Below, piece after piece: positions 1 through 9,679 of a stretch of 64,000 nt of DNA. Source of the stretch: Coprococcus eutactus (lineage in GTDB: Bacteria > Bacillota > Clostridia > Lachnospirales > Lachnospiraceae); assembly GCF_025149915.1 (NCBI RefSeq), contig NZ_CP102278.1, forward strand, positions 1,162,001-1,226,000. Reading direction: 5' to 3'. The position numbers and the translations under genes are program-made. Every line of letters starts with the position of its first letter. Within the stretch, counting starts at the first letter, position 1. The notes under the pieces were generated by a model, which was not told where the DNA came from, searched no databases, and worked only from the letters and a program-made list of their open reading frames with translations.

Positions 1-534
1 GGACTCGGTGACCTGATAGAAAATGGCAGCGTGAGACAGACTATAGAGAGGGCATTGGCGGACTGTGGTTTATCCAGCCCGTACCCATTGGTCGGAGTAC
101 ATAACAGCTATCATGATATAAGGAGAAAGCGGACCGACACCATGGTTCAGGAGCTTGTCTGGGCATTTGGCGATGACGCAGAGGATGTGATAGAGCGGCA
201 TATACAGGAGTCTATAAGAAGCATGAAAAATGGTGCGGATATGGAACAGATCATGTCGGGATTCTGGAGCCAGATGGATATCCAGGATGAGGATGAGTGG
301 CTTGAACACATGGAGTCTCATATTGAAGAGATAGTCAGAGTGACCGGAGAGGATGAAAATAAGATTGCTGAACACATAGAGAGAAGAAGAAAACAGCTCT
401 ATGAGAGACTTGAGAAGGAACATCCGGAATTTGTGGAAAGATATAAGGCAAGACGCACACGTATGGATGAACGTCTCAGAAAACACAACCCTGCCGCGTA
501 TGAGGTCGTCATGAAACTCCGTGAAAAAGAGTGA
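1..534 (+). CDS. Hypothetical protein, 5'-truncated by window edge
   Basis: The reading frame is open from base 1 and stops at 532-534, so the gene very likely begins before the window; an internal GTG at 31 has no clear Shine-Dalgarno sequence and is probably not the start. The visible 177 residues are hydrophilic. The C-terminal two thirds is rich in Glu, Arg and Lys with heptad-like spacing and is probably helical, perhaps coiled coil. I see no membrane segment, signal peptide or catalytic motif and do not recognise the family. A strong terminator follows at 593, so this is the last gene of its transcription unit and is unlikely to be co-transcribed with the Spo0A pair downstream. Confidence 0.7.
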   Translation, partial: GLGDLIENGSVRQTIERALADCGLSSPYPLVGVHNSYHDIRRKRTDTMVQELVWAFGDDAEDVIERHIQESIRSMKNGADMEQIMSGFWSQMDIQDEDEWLEHMESHIEEIVRVTGEDENKIAEHIERRRKQLYERLEKEHPEFVERYKARRTRMDERLRKHNPAAYEVVMKLREKE

Positions 535-592
535 TTGCTGTGTTCTGCGGTAACTTGCTGTCAGATAAGATATTCTATTAAATAAAAAATAC

Positions 593-631
593 AGATCCCT
601 GCACTTTTATGACGGTGCAGGGATCTCTTTT
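593..631 (+). terminator. Rho-independent terminator
   Basis: A perfect 12-bp stem (593-604 with 615-626) with a 10-nt loop is followed by a CTTTT tract. It closes the partial gene that ends at 534. Confidence 0.9.
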
Positions 632-720
632 GTTCTGAGATGTTGAATCACGCTGACTGCCGACAAGATGCTGTCGTAACTTGCGAAGTTCTACATATTC
701 CCAAGGAAAGATTGAATATA

Positions 721-726
721 TATAAT
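721..726 (+). promoter_or_regulatory. Possible -10 box for the first Spo0A-like gene
   Basis: A perfect TATAAT lies 39 bases before the ATG at 765. No convincing -35 hexamer sits 16-18 bases upstream, so this promoter is tentative. The Shine-Dalgarno AAAGGAG is at 752-758. Confidence 0.4.
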
Positions 727-764
727 AAAACAAGTGAATAACAGCAAGGCGAAAGGAGTACGAC

Positions 765-1562
765 ATGGGTCATGTTAAAGTTTTGATGGTGAAACATGAC
801 AAAAGAGAAAGTGAGCAGCTGAAGAACATAATAAGTAATCTCAAGGACTATGAATATGCGGGATGCTGTGAAAAGGGAGAAAATGTAATAAAACAGATAA
901 TTGAGAACAAACCTGATATCGTGATAGTAGACGAAGTAGTGGCGGGAACAGATATTCCAGAGATGGTTGACAGTGCGATAAAAAACAAGAATCTTAAGAA
1001 TGTGAAGTTTGTCATCTGTTCATCGAGAAAACACAGGAATTATCTTGAATTTTTATTTTCCATGGTCGGAGAGAAAGCTGTACTCAGGGTCCTCGAACAG
1101 CCATATGATGAGCAGAAAGTAAAGGAAGTGTTAGATGAGGCGACAAAGGGACGCGGCAACAATACGGAGGTTTTATTCAAAAAAGATGAACCAGACAATG
1201 AACTTCTTGAGACGACTGTCACAAATATAATTCACGAGATAGGCGTGCCAGCGCATATAAAGGGATATCAGTATCTAAGAAGCGCGATAATAATCGCGGT
1301 GGGAGATATGGACATACTGAATTCCATTACAAAGCAGCTTTATCCGACAATAGCGGAGATGTATGGAACAACAGCATCGAGGGTTGAACGAGCCATAAGA
1401 CATGCGATAGAGGTCGCCTGGAATAGAGGAAGAGTTGAGACCATAAATGATCTGTTTGGATACACCGTGAGCGCGGGAAAAGGCAAGCCGACCAACTCGG
1501 AATTTGTCGCTTTAATTGCAGATAAGATAAGGCTTGATTCCAAAATGCGAAATGTCGGGTAA
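765..1562 (+). CDS. Spo0A-like regulator with degenerate receiver domain
   Basis: This 265-residue protein has a CheY-like N-terminal domain (about 1-120), a linker, and a C-terminal Spo0A DNA-binding domain (about 145-260) with the characteristic [15 protein letters not shown] recognition-helix region. The receiver looks unable to perform normal phosphotransfer. The aspartate at the phospho-acceptor position (Asp56) is present, but the Mg-binding acidic pair is replaced by Lys10-His11 and the conserved switch lysine by Gln112. The DNA-binding half closely matches the next gene, so this is a tandem duplicate. I infer it binds Spo0A-type sites independently of phosphorylation or modulates its neighbour. 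The start is set by AAAGGAG at 752-758. It could alternatively be a stand-alone regulator unrelated to sporulation. Confidence 0.85.
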   Translation: MGHVKVLMVKHDKRESEQLKNIISNLKDYEYAGCCEKGENVIKQIIENKPDIVIVDEVVAGTDIPEMVDSAIKNKNLKNVKFVICSSRKHRNYLEFLFSMVGEKAVLRVLEQPYDEQKVKEVLDEATKGRGNNTEVLFKKDEPDNELLETTVTNIIHEIGVPAHIKGYQYLRSAIIIAVGDMDILNSITKQLYPTIAEMYGTTASRVERAIRHAIEVAWNRGRVETINDLFGYTVSAGKGKPTNSEFVALIADKIRLDSKMRNVG

Positions 1563-1616
1563 TGTGTCCGAAAATGATGTTTGAATACATGATATTAAAA
1601 ACGATATCAAAAATAC

Positions 1617-1645
1617 TTGACAAACTAAATAGTTTTTAATATTAT
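1617..1645 (+). promoter_or_regulatory. Sigma-A promoter for the second Spo0A-like gene
   Basis: TTGACA (1617-1622), a 17-bp spacer and TATTAT (1640-1645) lie in the spacer between the two regulators. The second copy can therefore be transcribed on its own. Confidence 0.75.
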
Positions 1646-1708
1646 TTTATCCGAAGACAGGAGTAGCGCTAATGACTGAATAATCTTATACATAACAAGG
1701 GAGATATT

Positions 1709-2521
1709 ATGGGAAACAAAGGGTTTAATATTGTAATTGCTGATGGCGACAGCACACAGATAGCAAAACAGATCGCCACATATGCATCAAGGGACGAGAT
1801 GAGAGTAGTGGATATGGTCAGTACAGGGGATGAGGCGATAGAATCCATCAAGATAAATAAACCTGATATAGTGATTCTGGATATATGTCTGACAGGCATC
1901 GACGGGCTGGGTGTCATGGAGCATATAAGTGAACTTCCTGAGTACAAGGATACGACATTTGTCGTACTCACATCGGTATCATCACAGAGACTCATAAGAT
2001 GTGCTTTTGAGATGGGAGCCACATACTATATATTGAAACCGTATAATCCGGTTCAGCTTGTGGCAAGGCTCAGACAGATGTATATCAAGAAGCAGGAGAG
2101 CAGTGCAAAGATTACGGACAACCTTACGTGTCTTACAGAGAAGAATCTGAACCACAGGATAGACAACACTATAGAGAGCGATGTTACAGACATCATAAGA
2201 GATATAGGAATCCCGGCAAATATCAAAGGTTATCAGTATATCAGAGAGGGAATCATCATGGCAGTGCATGATGTGAACATGCTCAACTATATAACTAAGC
2301 TGCTTTACCCGACGATCGCGAAAAAGTACAAGACGACATCGTCAAGTGTTGAGAGAGCGATAAGACATGCCATTGAGGTGGCGTGGAGCAGAGGCCAGAT
2401 CGATACTATAAATGACCTGTTCGGATACACGGTAAATGCCGGAAAGGGCAAACCGACAAACTCAGAGTTCATAGCACTGATAGCGGACAAGCTGAGGATA
2501 GAGTACAAAAAGAGAGCATAA
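1709..2521 (+). CDS. spo0A: Spo0A-type response regulator
   Basis: This 270-residue protein is a receiver domain (about 7-125) joined to a Spo0A C-terminal DNA-binding domain (about 155-265). The receiver keeps Asp58 (phospho-acceptor), Thr88 and Lys110. Of the Mg-binding acidic pair Asp12 is kept and the second position is Gly13, with Asp14 beside it. It is therefore much more intact than the paralogue ending at 1562 and is the better candidate for the phosphorylated master regulator of sporulation and stationary phase. It has its own promoter (1617-1645) and Shine-Dalgarno AAGGGA (1697-1702). spo0A usually lies next to spoIVB in clostridia; that context is absent here, so the symbol rests on domain content only and this could be a second Spo0A-family regulator. 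Confidence 0.75.
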   Translation: MGNKGFNIVIADGDSTQIAKQIATYASRDEMRVVDMVSTGDEAIESIKINKPDIVILDICLTGIDGLGVMEHISELPEYKDTTFVVLTSVSSQRLIRCAFEMGATYYILKPYNPVQLVARLRQMYIKKQESSAKITDNLTCLTEKNLNHRIDNTIESDVTDIIRDIGIPANIKGYQYIREGIIMAVHDVNMLNYITKLLYPTIAKKYKTTSSSVERAIRHAIEVAWSRGQIDTINDLFGYTVNAGKGKPTNSEFIALIADKLRIEYKKRA

Positions 2522-2661
2522 AACACTGGTAGACAGCAGCTTTGGATAGATTGAATACAGAGTGGCAGATGTATGGACAAATATAGAGGTGAGGCATTTT
2601 GATGGAACAGTCAGGGTTGAAGAACTGACCCTGGTAATGTATAATAATATAGGTACAATGA

Positions 2662-2698
2662 AGAGCAGGATACGCACAGGTACCCTGCTCTTTATATT
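2662..2698 (+). terminator. Terminator after the Spo0A-like pair
   Basis: The arms AGAGCAGGATAC (2662-2673) and GTACCCTGCTCT (2680-2691) form a 12-bp stem with one A/C mismatch, followed by TTTATATTT. A smaller dyad (CAGGGT 2612-2617 with ACCCTG 2628-2633) precedes it. Confidence 0.8.
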
Positions 2699-2764
2699 TG
2701 TGCGGAATTGACGCGCAGGTGTACGGAATATAGCAGACGATAACGGTATAATGGGTGGTAATAT

Positions 2765-3703
2765 ATGATAGAGACAGTTGTTTCAGCAAATATGCTGATC
2801 GGAGAAGTTATGAGGGTGAAGAAGAATCACCTTGCGCCTGATTTCCCAACGGGAAAGGAAAAGAGACTGTGTATTGTTTCGGGTATACACGGTGATGAGG
2901 TTGCCGGACAGTACATTTGTTATGAACTTATAAGAAGGATCAAGAAGGATTTCGATAAACTGACAGGGATAGTGGATGTGTATCCATTTGTCAATCCGAT
3001 GGGGCTCGAGGCCCAGTACAGGGATGTGCCGGTATTTGACATCGACATGAATACACTGTTTCCCGGATCAAAGGACGGAACTGTGGGGGAGTATACTGCG
3101 GCGAAGGTCATGAAGGATATAGAGGGCGCAGACATATGTGTTGATGTACATTCCAGCAGTGTATATATCAAAGAGATACCACAGGTGAGAGTGAACTCCG
3201 ATGTGGCATCCGATGTAGCTCCATATGCGGCATGTATGAACGTCGATGTGGTGTGGATCCATCCATCGTCCACAGTCATGGAGGGAAGCCTTGCCCACGC
3301 ACTGAATGAGATAGGTGTCAAGAGTATGGTCGTGGAGTCCGGAGTTGCCCTCAAGATAGACTATGATTATTCAAATCAGATAGTGGATGGTCTGTTTTCA
3401 CTCATGAAGAAGATGGGAATATGGCAGGGAGATGTGGAGGTTCAGCACAAGCCTAAATTTGCGAAGGATAAGGATGTGGAATTTGTCAATGCGGAGAGCA
3501 GTGGTATATTCCTTCCGGTTGCAAAGCACTCAGAATATATCCAGCAGGGTGAGATAATAGGCAGGATAGTGAACGTTCTAACAGGAGCTGTCGAGGAGAC
3601 AATCAGATCTCCGAGAAATGGAATCGTGTTCTCACTCAGAGAATATCCGGTCATAGAAGAGGGCTCGCTTGTTGCCCGCATATTCGGAGGTGCACATGAA
3701 TAA
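2765..3703 (+). CDS. Succinylglutamate desuccinylase/aspartoacylase-family hydrolase
   Basis: This 312-residue protein belongs to the AstE/AspA branch of the M14 zinc carboxypeptidase-like family. The zinc ligands are visible: His42 and Glu45 in SGIHGDE, and His129 in DVHSSS. Glu191 in VVESG fits the general base. The C-terminal third (about 235-305) resembles the biotinyl/lipoyl-like beta barrel found in AspA-type proteins. Family members cleave N-acyl amino acids or related amides; the substrate cannot be told from sequence. It overlaps the next gene by 8 nt, so the two are translationally coupled. The start is preceded by GGGTGGT (2753-2759). Confidence 0.85.
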   Translation: MIETVVSANMLIGEVMRVKKNHLAPDFPTGKEKRLCIVSGIHGDEVAGQYICYELIRRIKKDFDKLTGIVDVYPFVNPMGLEAQYRDVPVFDIDMNTLFPGSKDGTVGEYTAAKVMKDIEGADICVDVHSSSVYIKEIPQVRVNSDVASDVAPYAACMNVDVVWIHPSSTVMEGSLAHALNEIGVKSMVVESGVALKIDYDYSNQIVDGLFSLMKKMGIWQGDVEVQHKPKFAKDKDVEFVNAESSGIFLPVAKHSEYIQQGEIIGRIVNVLTGAVEETIRSPRNGIVFSLREYPVIEEGSLVARIFGGAHE

Positions 3704-4634
3704 AGAGATCATATATTCGATGAATACAGCCTACAGAGGCGAATATGAGATACAGGGCTTCTCATATGGAAGCGGTGAGAAGACTGCATGTATAGTTGGT
3801 GCGATGCGGGGAAATGAATTTCAGCAGCTCTACATAAGTTCTCTCCTTGCAAAGAAGCTCAGTGAGCTTGAGGCCAGGGGAGCCATAGTGTCAGGCAAGC
3901 AGATACTGCTCATCCCATCACTCAACTACAGTTCATTCAATGTCGGTAAGAAATACTGGATAACAGATAATTCAGATATAAACAGATCATTTCCGGGAAA
4001 TCCAGAGGGACCGGCGACAAGCCGTATTGCGGCTGCGGTCATGGAGAAGGTCACCGGTTATGCATACGGAATACAGTTTGCAAGCTTTTATATGGACGGT
4101 GAGTTCATCCCGCACGTCCGCATGATCGAGACCGGAAGACAGAGCAACAGTCTGGCAAACCAGTTTGGTATGCCATACGTTCTCACAGCGGAGCCACGAT
4201 CATATGACAGGGCGACGTTGAATTACAACTGGCAGATGCGCGGAACAGATGCATTCTCGGTATATTCGGGCGTAACAGATACCATCAACGGAGAGAGTGC
4301 AAGCCAGGCGGTGTCATCAGTGCTCAGATTTCTTACGCGTATGGGCGTGATAAGGTATAACTGTCATGCCGGCTATATATCGACGATACTTGATGAGGAG
4401 GATCTTCTCAGCATCAGATCGGAGCATGCGGCAGGATTTTTCAAAAAACTCGTTCAGCCAGGGGATGAGGTGGTAAGAGGCGACATCATAGCCAACATCA
4501 TCAACCCGATGACAGGTGAGAACACCACAGACATATATGCGCCGACGGACGGAATCATATTCTACTGCCAGAACTCGCCGATGATATACCAGAATTCGGT
4601 GATATTTAAGATGATAAGAAGGCTACATAACTAA
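3696..4634 (+). CDS. Aspartoacylase-like paralogue lacking zinc ligands (probable pseudoenzyme)
   Basis: The ATG at 3696 has an ideal GGAGGT (3686-3691) and gives 312 residues, exactly the length of the upstream paralogue, so the two align almost column for column. The catalytic residues are lost: His42 becomes Arg38, His129 becomes Ala129, and the general base Glu191 becomes Tyr190. Only the second zinc-ligand Glu (Glu41) remains. The fold-defining segments, including the C-terminal beta-barrel-like region, are kept. I infer a non-catalytic partner or regulatory subunit of the preceding enzyme, since the ORFs overlap and the frame is undamaged. Degeneration towards a pseudogene is less likely because the ORF is intact and of unchanged length. 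Confidence 0.8.
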   Translation: MNKEIIYSMNTAYRGEYEIQGFSYGSGEKTACIVGAMRGNEFQQLYISSLLAKKLSELEARGAIVSGKQILLIPSLNYSSFNVGKKYWITDNSDINRSFPGNPEGPATSRIAAAVMEKVTGYAYGIQFASFYMDGEFIPHVRMIETGRQSNSLANQFGMPYVLTAEPRSYDRATLNYNWQMRGTDAFSVYSGVTDTINGESASQAVSSVLRFLTRMGVIRYNCHAGYISTILDEEDLLSIRSEHAAGFFKKLVQPGDEVVRGDIIANIINPMTGENTTDIYAPTDGIIFYCQNSPMIYQNSVIFKMIRRLHN

Positions 4635-4794
4635 GATAGGATAGGTATGATAAGTTTACAGAAGGATACATATTGTATTTCTTTATAAAGCTTTAATAAA
4701 ATAATAAATTTATATTGAAAAGAACAGAATAATTGGTGTATTATACAAAAATTTGTAAACTGATACAAAAACACTACAAAAAAATCAAGATAAA

Positions 4795-4803
4795 TGCTAT
4801 TAT
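4795..4803 (+). promoter_or_regulatory. Extended -10 promoter candidate for purL
   Basis: TGC-TATTAT fits an extended -10 element 73 nt before the purL ATG; the -35 region (TACAAA, 4775-4780) is weak. The rest of the 240-nt AT-rich spacer shows no purine riboswitch core and no PurR-like box that I recognise. Confidence 0.45.
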
Positions 4804-4875
4804 AAAATAATTGAGATAAAAGGGCGGAAAATATTTTCGCCTGCATGAAAAACGCTTTTACTATGGAGGTATGAC

Positions 4876-7800
4876 ATGAGTAAGGTCAAGAGAGTGTATG
4901 TTGAGAAAAAGCCTGACTATGCGGTCAAGGCAAAGGAACTTCACGAAGAGATTAAGAACTACCTGGGAATCAAAGCTGAGTATGTAAGAGTCCTTGTCAG
5001 ATATGACATTGAGAATATATCGGATGAGACCTACAGCAAGGCGCTTGAGACAGTATTTGCAGAGCCACCAGTAGATGTTATCTACGAGGGCGAGCCAGAG
5101 CTTGCAGCTACAGACAAGGTATTCTCAGTAGAGGCACTTCCTGGTCAGTTCGATCAGAGGGCGGATTCAGCAGAGCAGTGTGTAAAGCTTCTTGCAGAGG
5201 ATGAGGAGCCTGTCATCAAGACTGCCACAACATATGTACTCTCAGGCGACGTGACAGACGAGCAGCTGAAGGCTGTCATGGATTACTGTGTAAACCCTGT
5301 TGATTCAAGAATATGTGGCATGGAGATCCCTGAGACTCTTGTAACTGAGTTCCCGGAGCCAGCCGATGTTCATATATTTGACGGATTTAAGGATATGGCT
5401 GAGGCAGATCTGAAGGAGCTTTATGACTCACTTGGACTTGCCATGACATTCAAGGATTTCCTTCACATCCAGAACTACTTCAAGGGCGAGGAGAAGAGAG
5501 ATCCATCCATGACTGAGATCAGAGTGCTCGATACATACTGGTCAGATCACTGCCGTCATACAACATTCTCAACAGAGCTCACAGATGTAGAGTTTGATGA
5601 AGGAGATTACAAGGATCTTCTTGAGAAGACATTTGACGCGTACAGAGCAGAGATGAAAGAGATGTACAAGGACAGAGATGACAAGTTTGTATGTCTCATG
5701 GATATAGCTCTGATGGGTATGAAGCAGCTCAAGGCAGCAGGCAAGCTCGATGACATGGAAGTGTCAGACGAGATCAATGCATGTTCTATAGTTGTTCCTG
5801 TAGTAGTAGACGGAGTAGAGGAAGAGTGGCTTGTATTCTTCAAGAACGAGACTCACAACCATCCTACAGAGATAGAGCCATTCGGTGGCGCTGCAACATG
5901 TCTGGGCGGAGCTATCAGAGACCCACTTTCAGGAAGAGGTTATGTATACCAGGCTATGAGAGTTACAGGTGCAGCTGATCCTACAAAGTCCCTTAAGGAT
6001 ACTATGGAGGGCAAGCTTCCACAGCGTAAGATCGTCACAACAGCTGCTCGTGGATACAGCTCATATGGTAACCAGATCGGTCTTGCAACAGGTCTTGTAA
6101 ATGAGATATATCATCCTGATTATGTTGCAAAGAGAATGGAGATCGGAGCAGTCATGGGTGCAGCTCCAAGACGTGCAGTAAAGCGTCTCACATCTGATCC
6201 GGGAGATGTCATCATCCTTCTCGGTGGACGTACAGGCCGTGATGGCTGTGGCGGAGCTACAGGTTCATCCAAGGCCCACACATCACACTCACTTGAGACA
6301 TGTGGTGCAGAGGTTCAGAAGGGTAACCCACCTACAGAGAGAAAGATACAGAGACTCTTCAGAAGAGAAGAGGTTTCATCTATTATAAAGAAGTGTAACG
6401 ACTTCGGTGCCGGCGGTGTGTCGGTAGCCATCGGTGAGCTGGCAGACGGACTTGTGGTAGACCTTGACAAGGTGCCAAAGAAGTACGCAGGACTTGACGG
6501 TACAGAGCTTGCAATATCAGAGTCCCAGGAGCGTATGGCTATAGTGGTTGATCCTAAGGATGTTGATACTATGCTCGGATACGCAGAGGAGGAGAACCTT
6601 GAGGCTGTAGTAGTTGCAAAGGTTACAGAGGAGCCTAGACTGGTACTCAATTGGAGAGGCAAGGACATTGTAAATATCTCACGTGCATTCCTGAATACCA
6701 ATGGTGCTCATCAGGAAACAGAGGTTAAGGTTGAGGTGCCAAGCAAGGCAGACAATTACTTTGACTCAGTTAAGGAGCCACAGGATATCAAGAAAGCATG
6801 GCTTGATACATTGTCAGATCTCAATGTATGTTCACAGAAGGGACTTGTTGAGATGTTCGACAGCTCTATCGGAGCTGGAACAGTTACTATGCCATATGGT
6901 GGTAAGTATCAGCTGACACCTACCCAGACCATGATCGCAAAGCTTCCTGTACTCAAGGGCAAGACAGACACTATCACCATGATGAGCTACGGATTCGATC
7001 CATATCTCTCAAGCTGGAGCCCATATCACGGTTCAGTATATGCGGTAGTTACATCGGCAGCCAAGATCGCTGCAGCAGGTGGAGATGTGAGCAAGATCAG
7101 ACTCACATTCCAGGAGTATTTCAAGAGACTTGGTACAGACCCATATAGATGGGGACAGCCACTGGCAGCGCTCCTCGGTGCATATGATGTACAGATAGGA
7201 CTTGGACTTCCATCTATCGGCGGTAAGGATAGTATGTCAGGTACATTCAACGATATAGACGTACCTCCAACACTCGTATCATTTGCAGTTGATGTGGCAA
7301 GTTACATGGATGTTGTGACACCTGAGCTCAAGAAGGCTGGAAATGTACTTGTGGAGATGGATGTAGATAAGGATGAGAACGATATACCTGTATATGAGAA
7401 TGTTCTCTACATGTATGATCTCCTCAACAAGAAGATAAAAGAGGGCAAGATCCAGTCTGCATATGCAGTAGGATTTGGCGGTATCATAGAGGCTGTCAGC
7501 AAGATGGCATTTGGAAATAAACTCGGCGTTGAGCTTGAGGATACAGTCAGCAAGAGAGATCTGGTAGCCAAGAATTACGGCTCCATCATCCTTGAGGTCA
7601 AGAAGTCAGATCTTGATCAGCTCGGCATTCCTGTTAAGAAGATCGGTAAGGTCACAAAGGAGCCTGTATTTACATACAAGGATGTCACTATCACTATGGA
7701 TGAGGCTCTTGCAGCATGGACAAAGACTCTTGAGAAGGTATTCCCAACAGAGTCAAATGTACCACAGACAGAGATTAAGACAGGACTTTTCGATGCCAAG

Positions 7801-8628
7801 ACAGTTTACACATCAAGGAACAAGGTTGCAAAGCCAAAGGTATTTATACCGGTATTCCCTGGTACAAACTGTGAGTACGATTCAGCAAAGGCATTTGAGA
7901 GAGCTGGCGCAGACGTACAGACGATAGTATTCAGAAATATGACAGCACAGGGAATCAGAGATTCTGTTGACGCATTTGCAAAGGCAATCAGCGATTCACA
8001 GATCATCATGTTCCCAGGTGGATTCTCAGCAGGTGATGAGCCTGACGGATCAGGTAAGTTCATCGCAACTGCATTCCGTAATGCAAAGATCTCAGAGGAA
8101 GTCATGAAGCTCCTGAACGAGAGAGACGGACTTGCACTCGGTATCTGCAACGGATTCCAGGCACTCATCAAGCTCGGACTTGTGCCTTACGGCGAGATCA
8201 GACCACAGACAGATGACTCACCTACACTGACGATGAACAGCATCGGTCGTCATCAGTCCAAGATGGTATACACAAAGGTTGTTACTAACAAGAGCCCATG
8301 GCTGAAGAAGGCAGAGCTTGGCGGAGTATACACAATTCCTATCTCACACGGTGAGGGACGTTTCGTTGCAAGCAAGGAGTGGTGTGAGAAGCTCTTTGCA
8401 AATGGACAGGTTGCAACACAGTATGTCGACATGAACGGCAATCCAACCATGGATGAGTACTACAATGTCAACGGCTCATACTACGCAATCGAGGGTATCA
8501 CAAGCCCTGACGGACGTGTCCTCGGTAAGATGGGTCACTCAGAGCGTATCGGACAGGCTGTAGCTGTGAACGTATATGGCGATCAGAACCAGAAGATATT
8601 CGAGAGTGGTGTGGAGTACTTTAAGTAA
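4876..8628 (+). CDS. purL: Phosphoribosylformylglycinamidine synthase (single-chain FGAM synthase)
   Basis: This 1250-residue enzyme converts FGAR, ATP and glutamine to FGAM in purine synthesis. It is the long fused form: an N-terminal PurS-like segment, two AIR-synthase-type halves (for example KNETHNHPTEIEPFGGA and the GGKDSMSG region) and a C-terminal class I glutamine amidotransferase. In the amidotransferase the nucleophile is Cys1091 in GICNGFQ and the catalytic pair is His1158 and Glu1160 in ISHGEGRF. All key motifs are intact. The Shine-Dalgarno GGAGGT (4865-4870) sits just before the ATG. It is monocistronic: a promoter-containing spacer precedes it and a strong terminator follows at 8692. 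No other pur genes are nearby. Confidence 0.97.
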   Translation: MSKVKRVYVEKKPDYAVKAKELHEEIKNYLGIKAEYVRVLVRYDIENISDETYSKALETVFAEPPVDVIYEGEPELAATDKVFSVEALPGQFDQRADSAEQCVKLLAEDEEPVIKTATTYVLSGDVTDEQLKAVMDYCVNPVDSRICGMEIPETLVTEFPEPADVHIFDGFKDMAEADLKELYDSLGLAMTFKDFLHIQNYFKGEEKRDPSMTEIRVLDTYWSDHCRHTTFSTELTDVEFDEGDYKDLLEKTFDAYRAEMKEMYKDRDDKFVCLMDIALMGMKQLKAAGKLDDMEVSDEINACSIVVPVVVDGVEEEWLVFFKNETHNHPTEIEPFGGAATCLGGAIRDPLSGRGYVYQAMRVTGAADPTKSLKDTMEGKLPQRKIVTTAARGYSSYGNQIGLATGLVNEIYHPDYVAKRMEIGAVMGAAPRRAVKRLTSDPGDVIILLGGRTGRDGCGGATGSSKAHTSHSLETCGAEVQKGNPPTERKIQRLFRREEVSSIIKKCNDFGAGGVSVAIGELADGLVVDLDKVPKKYAGLDGTELAISESQERMAIVVDPKDVDTMLGYAEEENLEAVVVAKVTEEPRLVLNWRGKDIVNISRAFLNTNGAHQETEVKVEVPSKADNYFDSVKEPQDIKKAWLDTLSDLNVCSQKGLVEMFDSSIGAGTVTMPYGGKYQLTPTQTMIAKLPVLKGKTDTITMMSYGFDPYLSSWSPYHGSVYAVVTSAAKIAAAGGDVSKIRLTFQEYFKRLGTDPYRWGQPLAALLGAYDVQIGLGLPSIGGKDSMSGTFNDIDVPPTLVSFAVDVASYMDVVTPELKKAGNVLVEMDVDKDENDIPVYENVLYMYDLLNKKIKEGKIQSAYAVGFGGIIEAVSKMAFGNKLGVELEDTVSKRDLVAKNYGSIILEVKKSDLDQLGIPVKKIGKVTKEPVFTYKDVTITMDEALAAWTKTLEKVFPTESNVPQTEIKTGLFDAKTVYTSRNKVAKPKVFIPVFPGTNCEYDSAKAFERAGADVQTIVFRNMTAQGIRDSVDAFAKAISDSQIIMFPGGFSAGDEPDGSGKFIATAFRNAKISEEVMKLLNERDGLALGICNGFQALIKLGLVPYGEIRPQTDDSPTLTMNSIGRHQSKMVYTKVVTNKSPWLKKAELGGVYTIPISHGEGRFVASKEWCEKLFANGQVATQYVDMNGNPTMDEYYNVNGSYYAIEGITSPDGRVLGKMGHSERIGQAVAVNVYGDQNQKIFESGVEYFK

Positions 8629-8691
8629 GATATAATATAGATTCATGCTGTGACATGAAGTGACACATGACTGAATGATGAGTTAGAATAG

Positions 8692-8730
8692 ACGGGGACA
8701 GGTGAGATGATGAACCTGTTCCCGTTTTTT
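8692..8730 (+). terminator. Terminator of purL
   Basis: Arms 8692-8703 and 8714-8725 pair over 12 bp with one G-U, followed by six T. The stem sequence resembles the GGGGACAGGT palindrome seen again at 41082. Confidence 0.92.
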
Positions 8731-8776
8731 AGTAGGGTTGAATGCCTGAAAAAATAAGTTGTCGGGGGAAATAGAA

Positions 8777-9571
8777 TTGGTTTATAATACGGATCACACA
8801 TTTGCGGTGTGTGCATATAAAGAGTCACCATATCTGGAGGAATGCATCAGATCACTTGTGGAGCAGACTGTAAAGACGAATATAGCTGTATATACATCGA
8901 CACCGAATGCCTACATAAGAGGCATAGCAGAGAAATATGGTGTGCCTGTGTATGTGAATGAGAATGCAGGACAGGGGATACAGGCAGATTGGAACTTTGC
9001 ATATAACAATGCAAAGACAAGGTATGTGACGGTTGCTCATCAGGATGATGTGTATGACAGAAACTATGTGAAGGCATTATTAAAGTGTGCAAGATATTAT
9101 GATGATTGGAGTATATTCTATGTGGATTATACTCCAGTTAAGAATGGTAACTATAGCAAACGAGACGTAAACAGCCGTATAAGGAGATTCCTGAGATGGC
9201 CTGTGAAGAATAAGGATAAGGCTGATAGGATCTGGAGAAAGAAAATGAGTCTGTGTCTTGGCAACACTATAGTGTGTCCGCTTGTAACTTATAATAAGGG
9301 TCGTCTCGGAGACAGTATATTCACTTCTGACTATGACTTCAACCTTGACTGGGATACTTTCTATAAGCTGGCATGTATGCCTGGAAGGTTTCTGTATGTA
9401 GATAAAGTGCTTGGACACTACAGAGTGCATGATGGTGCGACCAGCAAAGAATTCATAGTCGATCACCGCAGAGAGCGGGAGGACAGGAGTATGTTCGAGA
9501 AGTTCTGGCCGAAATGGATTGCAGGACTTATCATGGTGTTTTATAAACTTGCATACAGAACATATGGATAG
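8777..9571 (+). CDS. Family 2 glycosyltransferase
   Basis: This GT-A fold transferase (about 264 residues) has the start TFAVCAYKES-PYLEECIRSLV and the metal/nucleotide-binding AHQDDVYD motif. I place the start at TTG 8777 because GGGGGAA (8764-8770) lies at the right distance; the longer frame from TTG 8759 has no Shine-Dalgarno sequence. No strong transmembrane segment is seen, so it is probably cytoplasmic and membrane-associated through a lipid-linked acceptor. The substrate is not predictable. It is convergent with the membrane transferase at 9744-11597 and shares a bidirectional terminator with it, so it stands as a single-gene unit at the edge of the polysaccharide locus. Confidence 0.8.
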   Translation: MVYNTDHTFAVCAYKESPYLEECIRSLVEQTVKTNIAVYTSTPNAYIRGIAEKYGVPVYVNENAGQGIQADWNFAYNNAKTRYVTVAHQDDVYDRNYVKALLKCARYYDDWSIFYVDYTPVKNGNYSKRDVNSRIRRFLRWPVKNKDKADRIWRKKMSLCLGNTIVCPLVTYNKGRLGDSIFTSDYDFNLDWDTFYKLACMPGRFLYVDKVLGHYRVHDGATSKEFIVDHRREREDRSMFEKFWPKWIAGLIMVFYKLAYRTYG

Positions 9572-9679
9572 TGAAGTAAGATCTGACACACATAAAGCGT
9601 GTGGATATGGCAAGACGATATGAACTGATATACAGAATACGTAGATAGAGCGTATGGTCAGATATTATAGTCAGATATG

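Noticed and set aside
2747..2752. TATAAT just before the first aspartoacylase-like gene, as a promoter
   Set aside because: It lies only 13 nt before the ATG, so a transcript would start inside or after the GGGTGGT ribosome site, and there is no matching -35 box.
4635..4875. Purine riboswitch or PurR box before purL
   Set aside because: No three-way-junction core with the conserved purine-riboswitch loops and no recognisable PurBox could be found in this AT-rich spacer.
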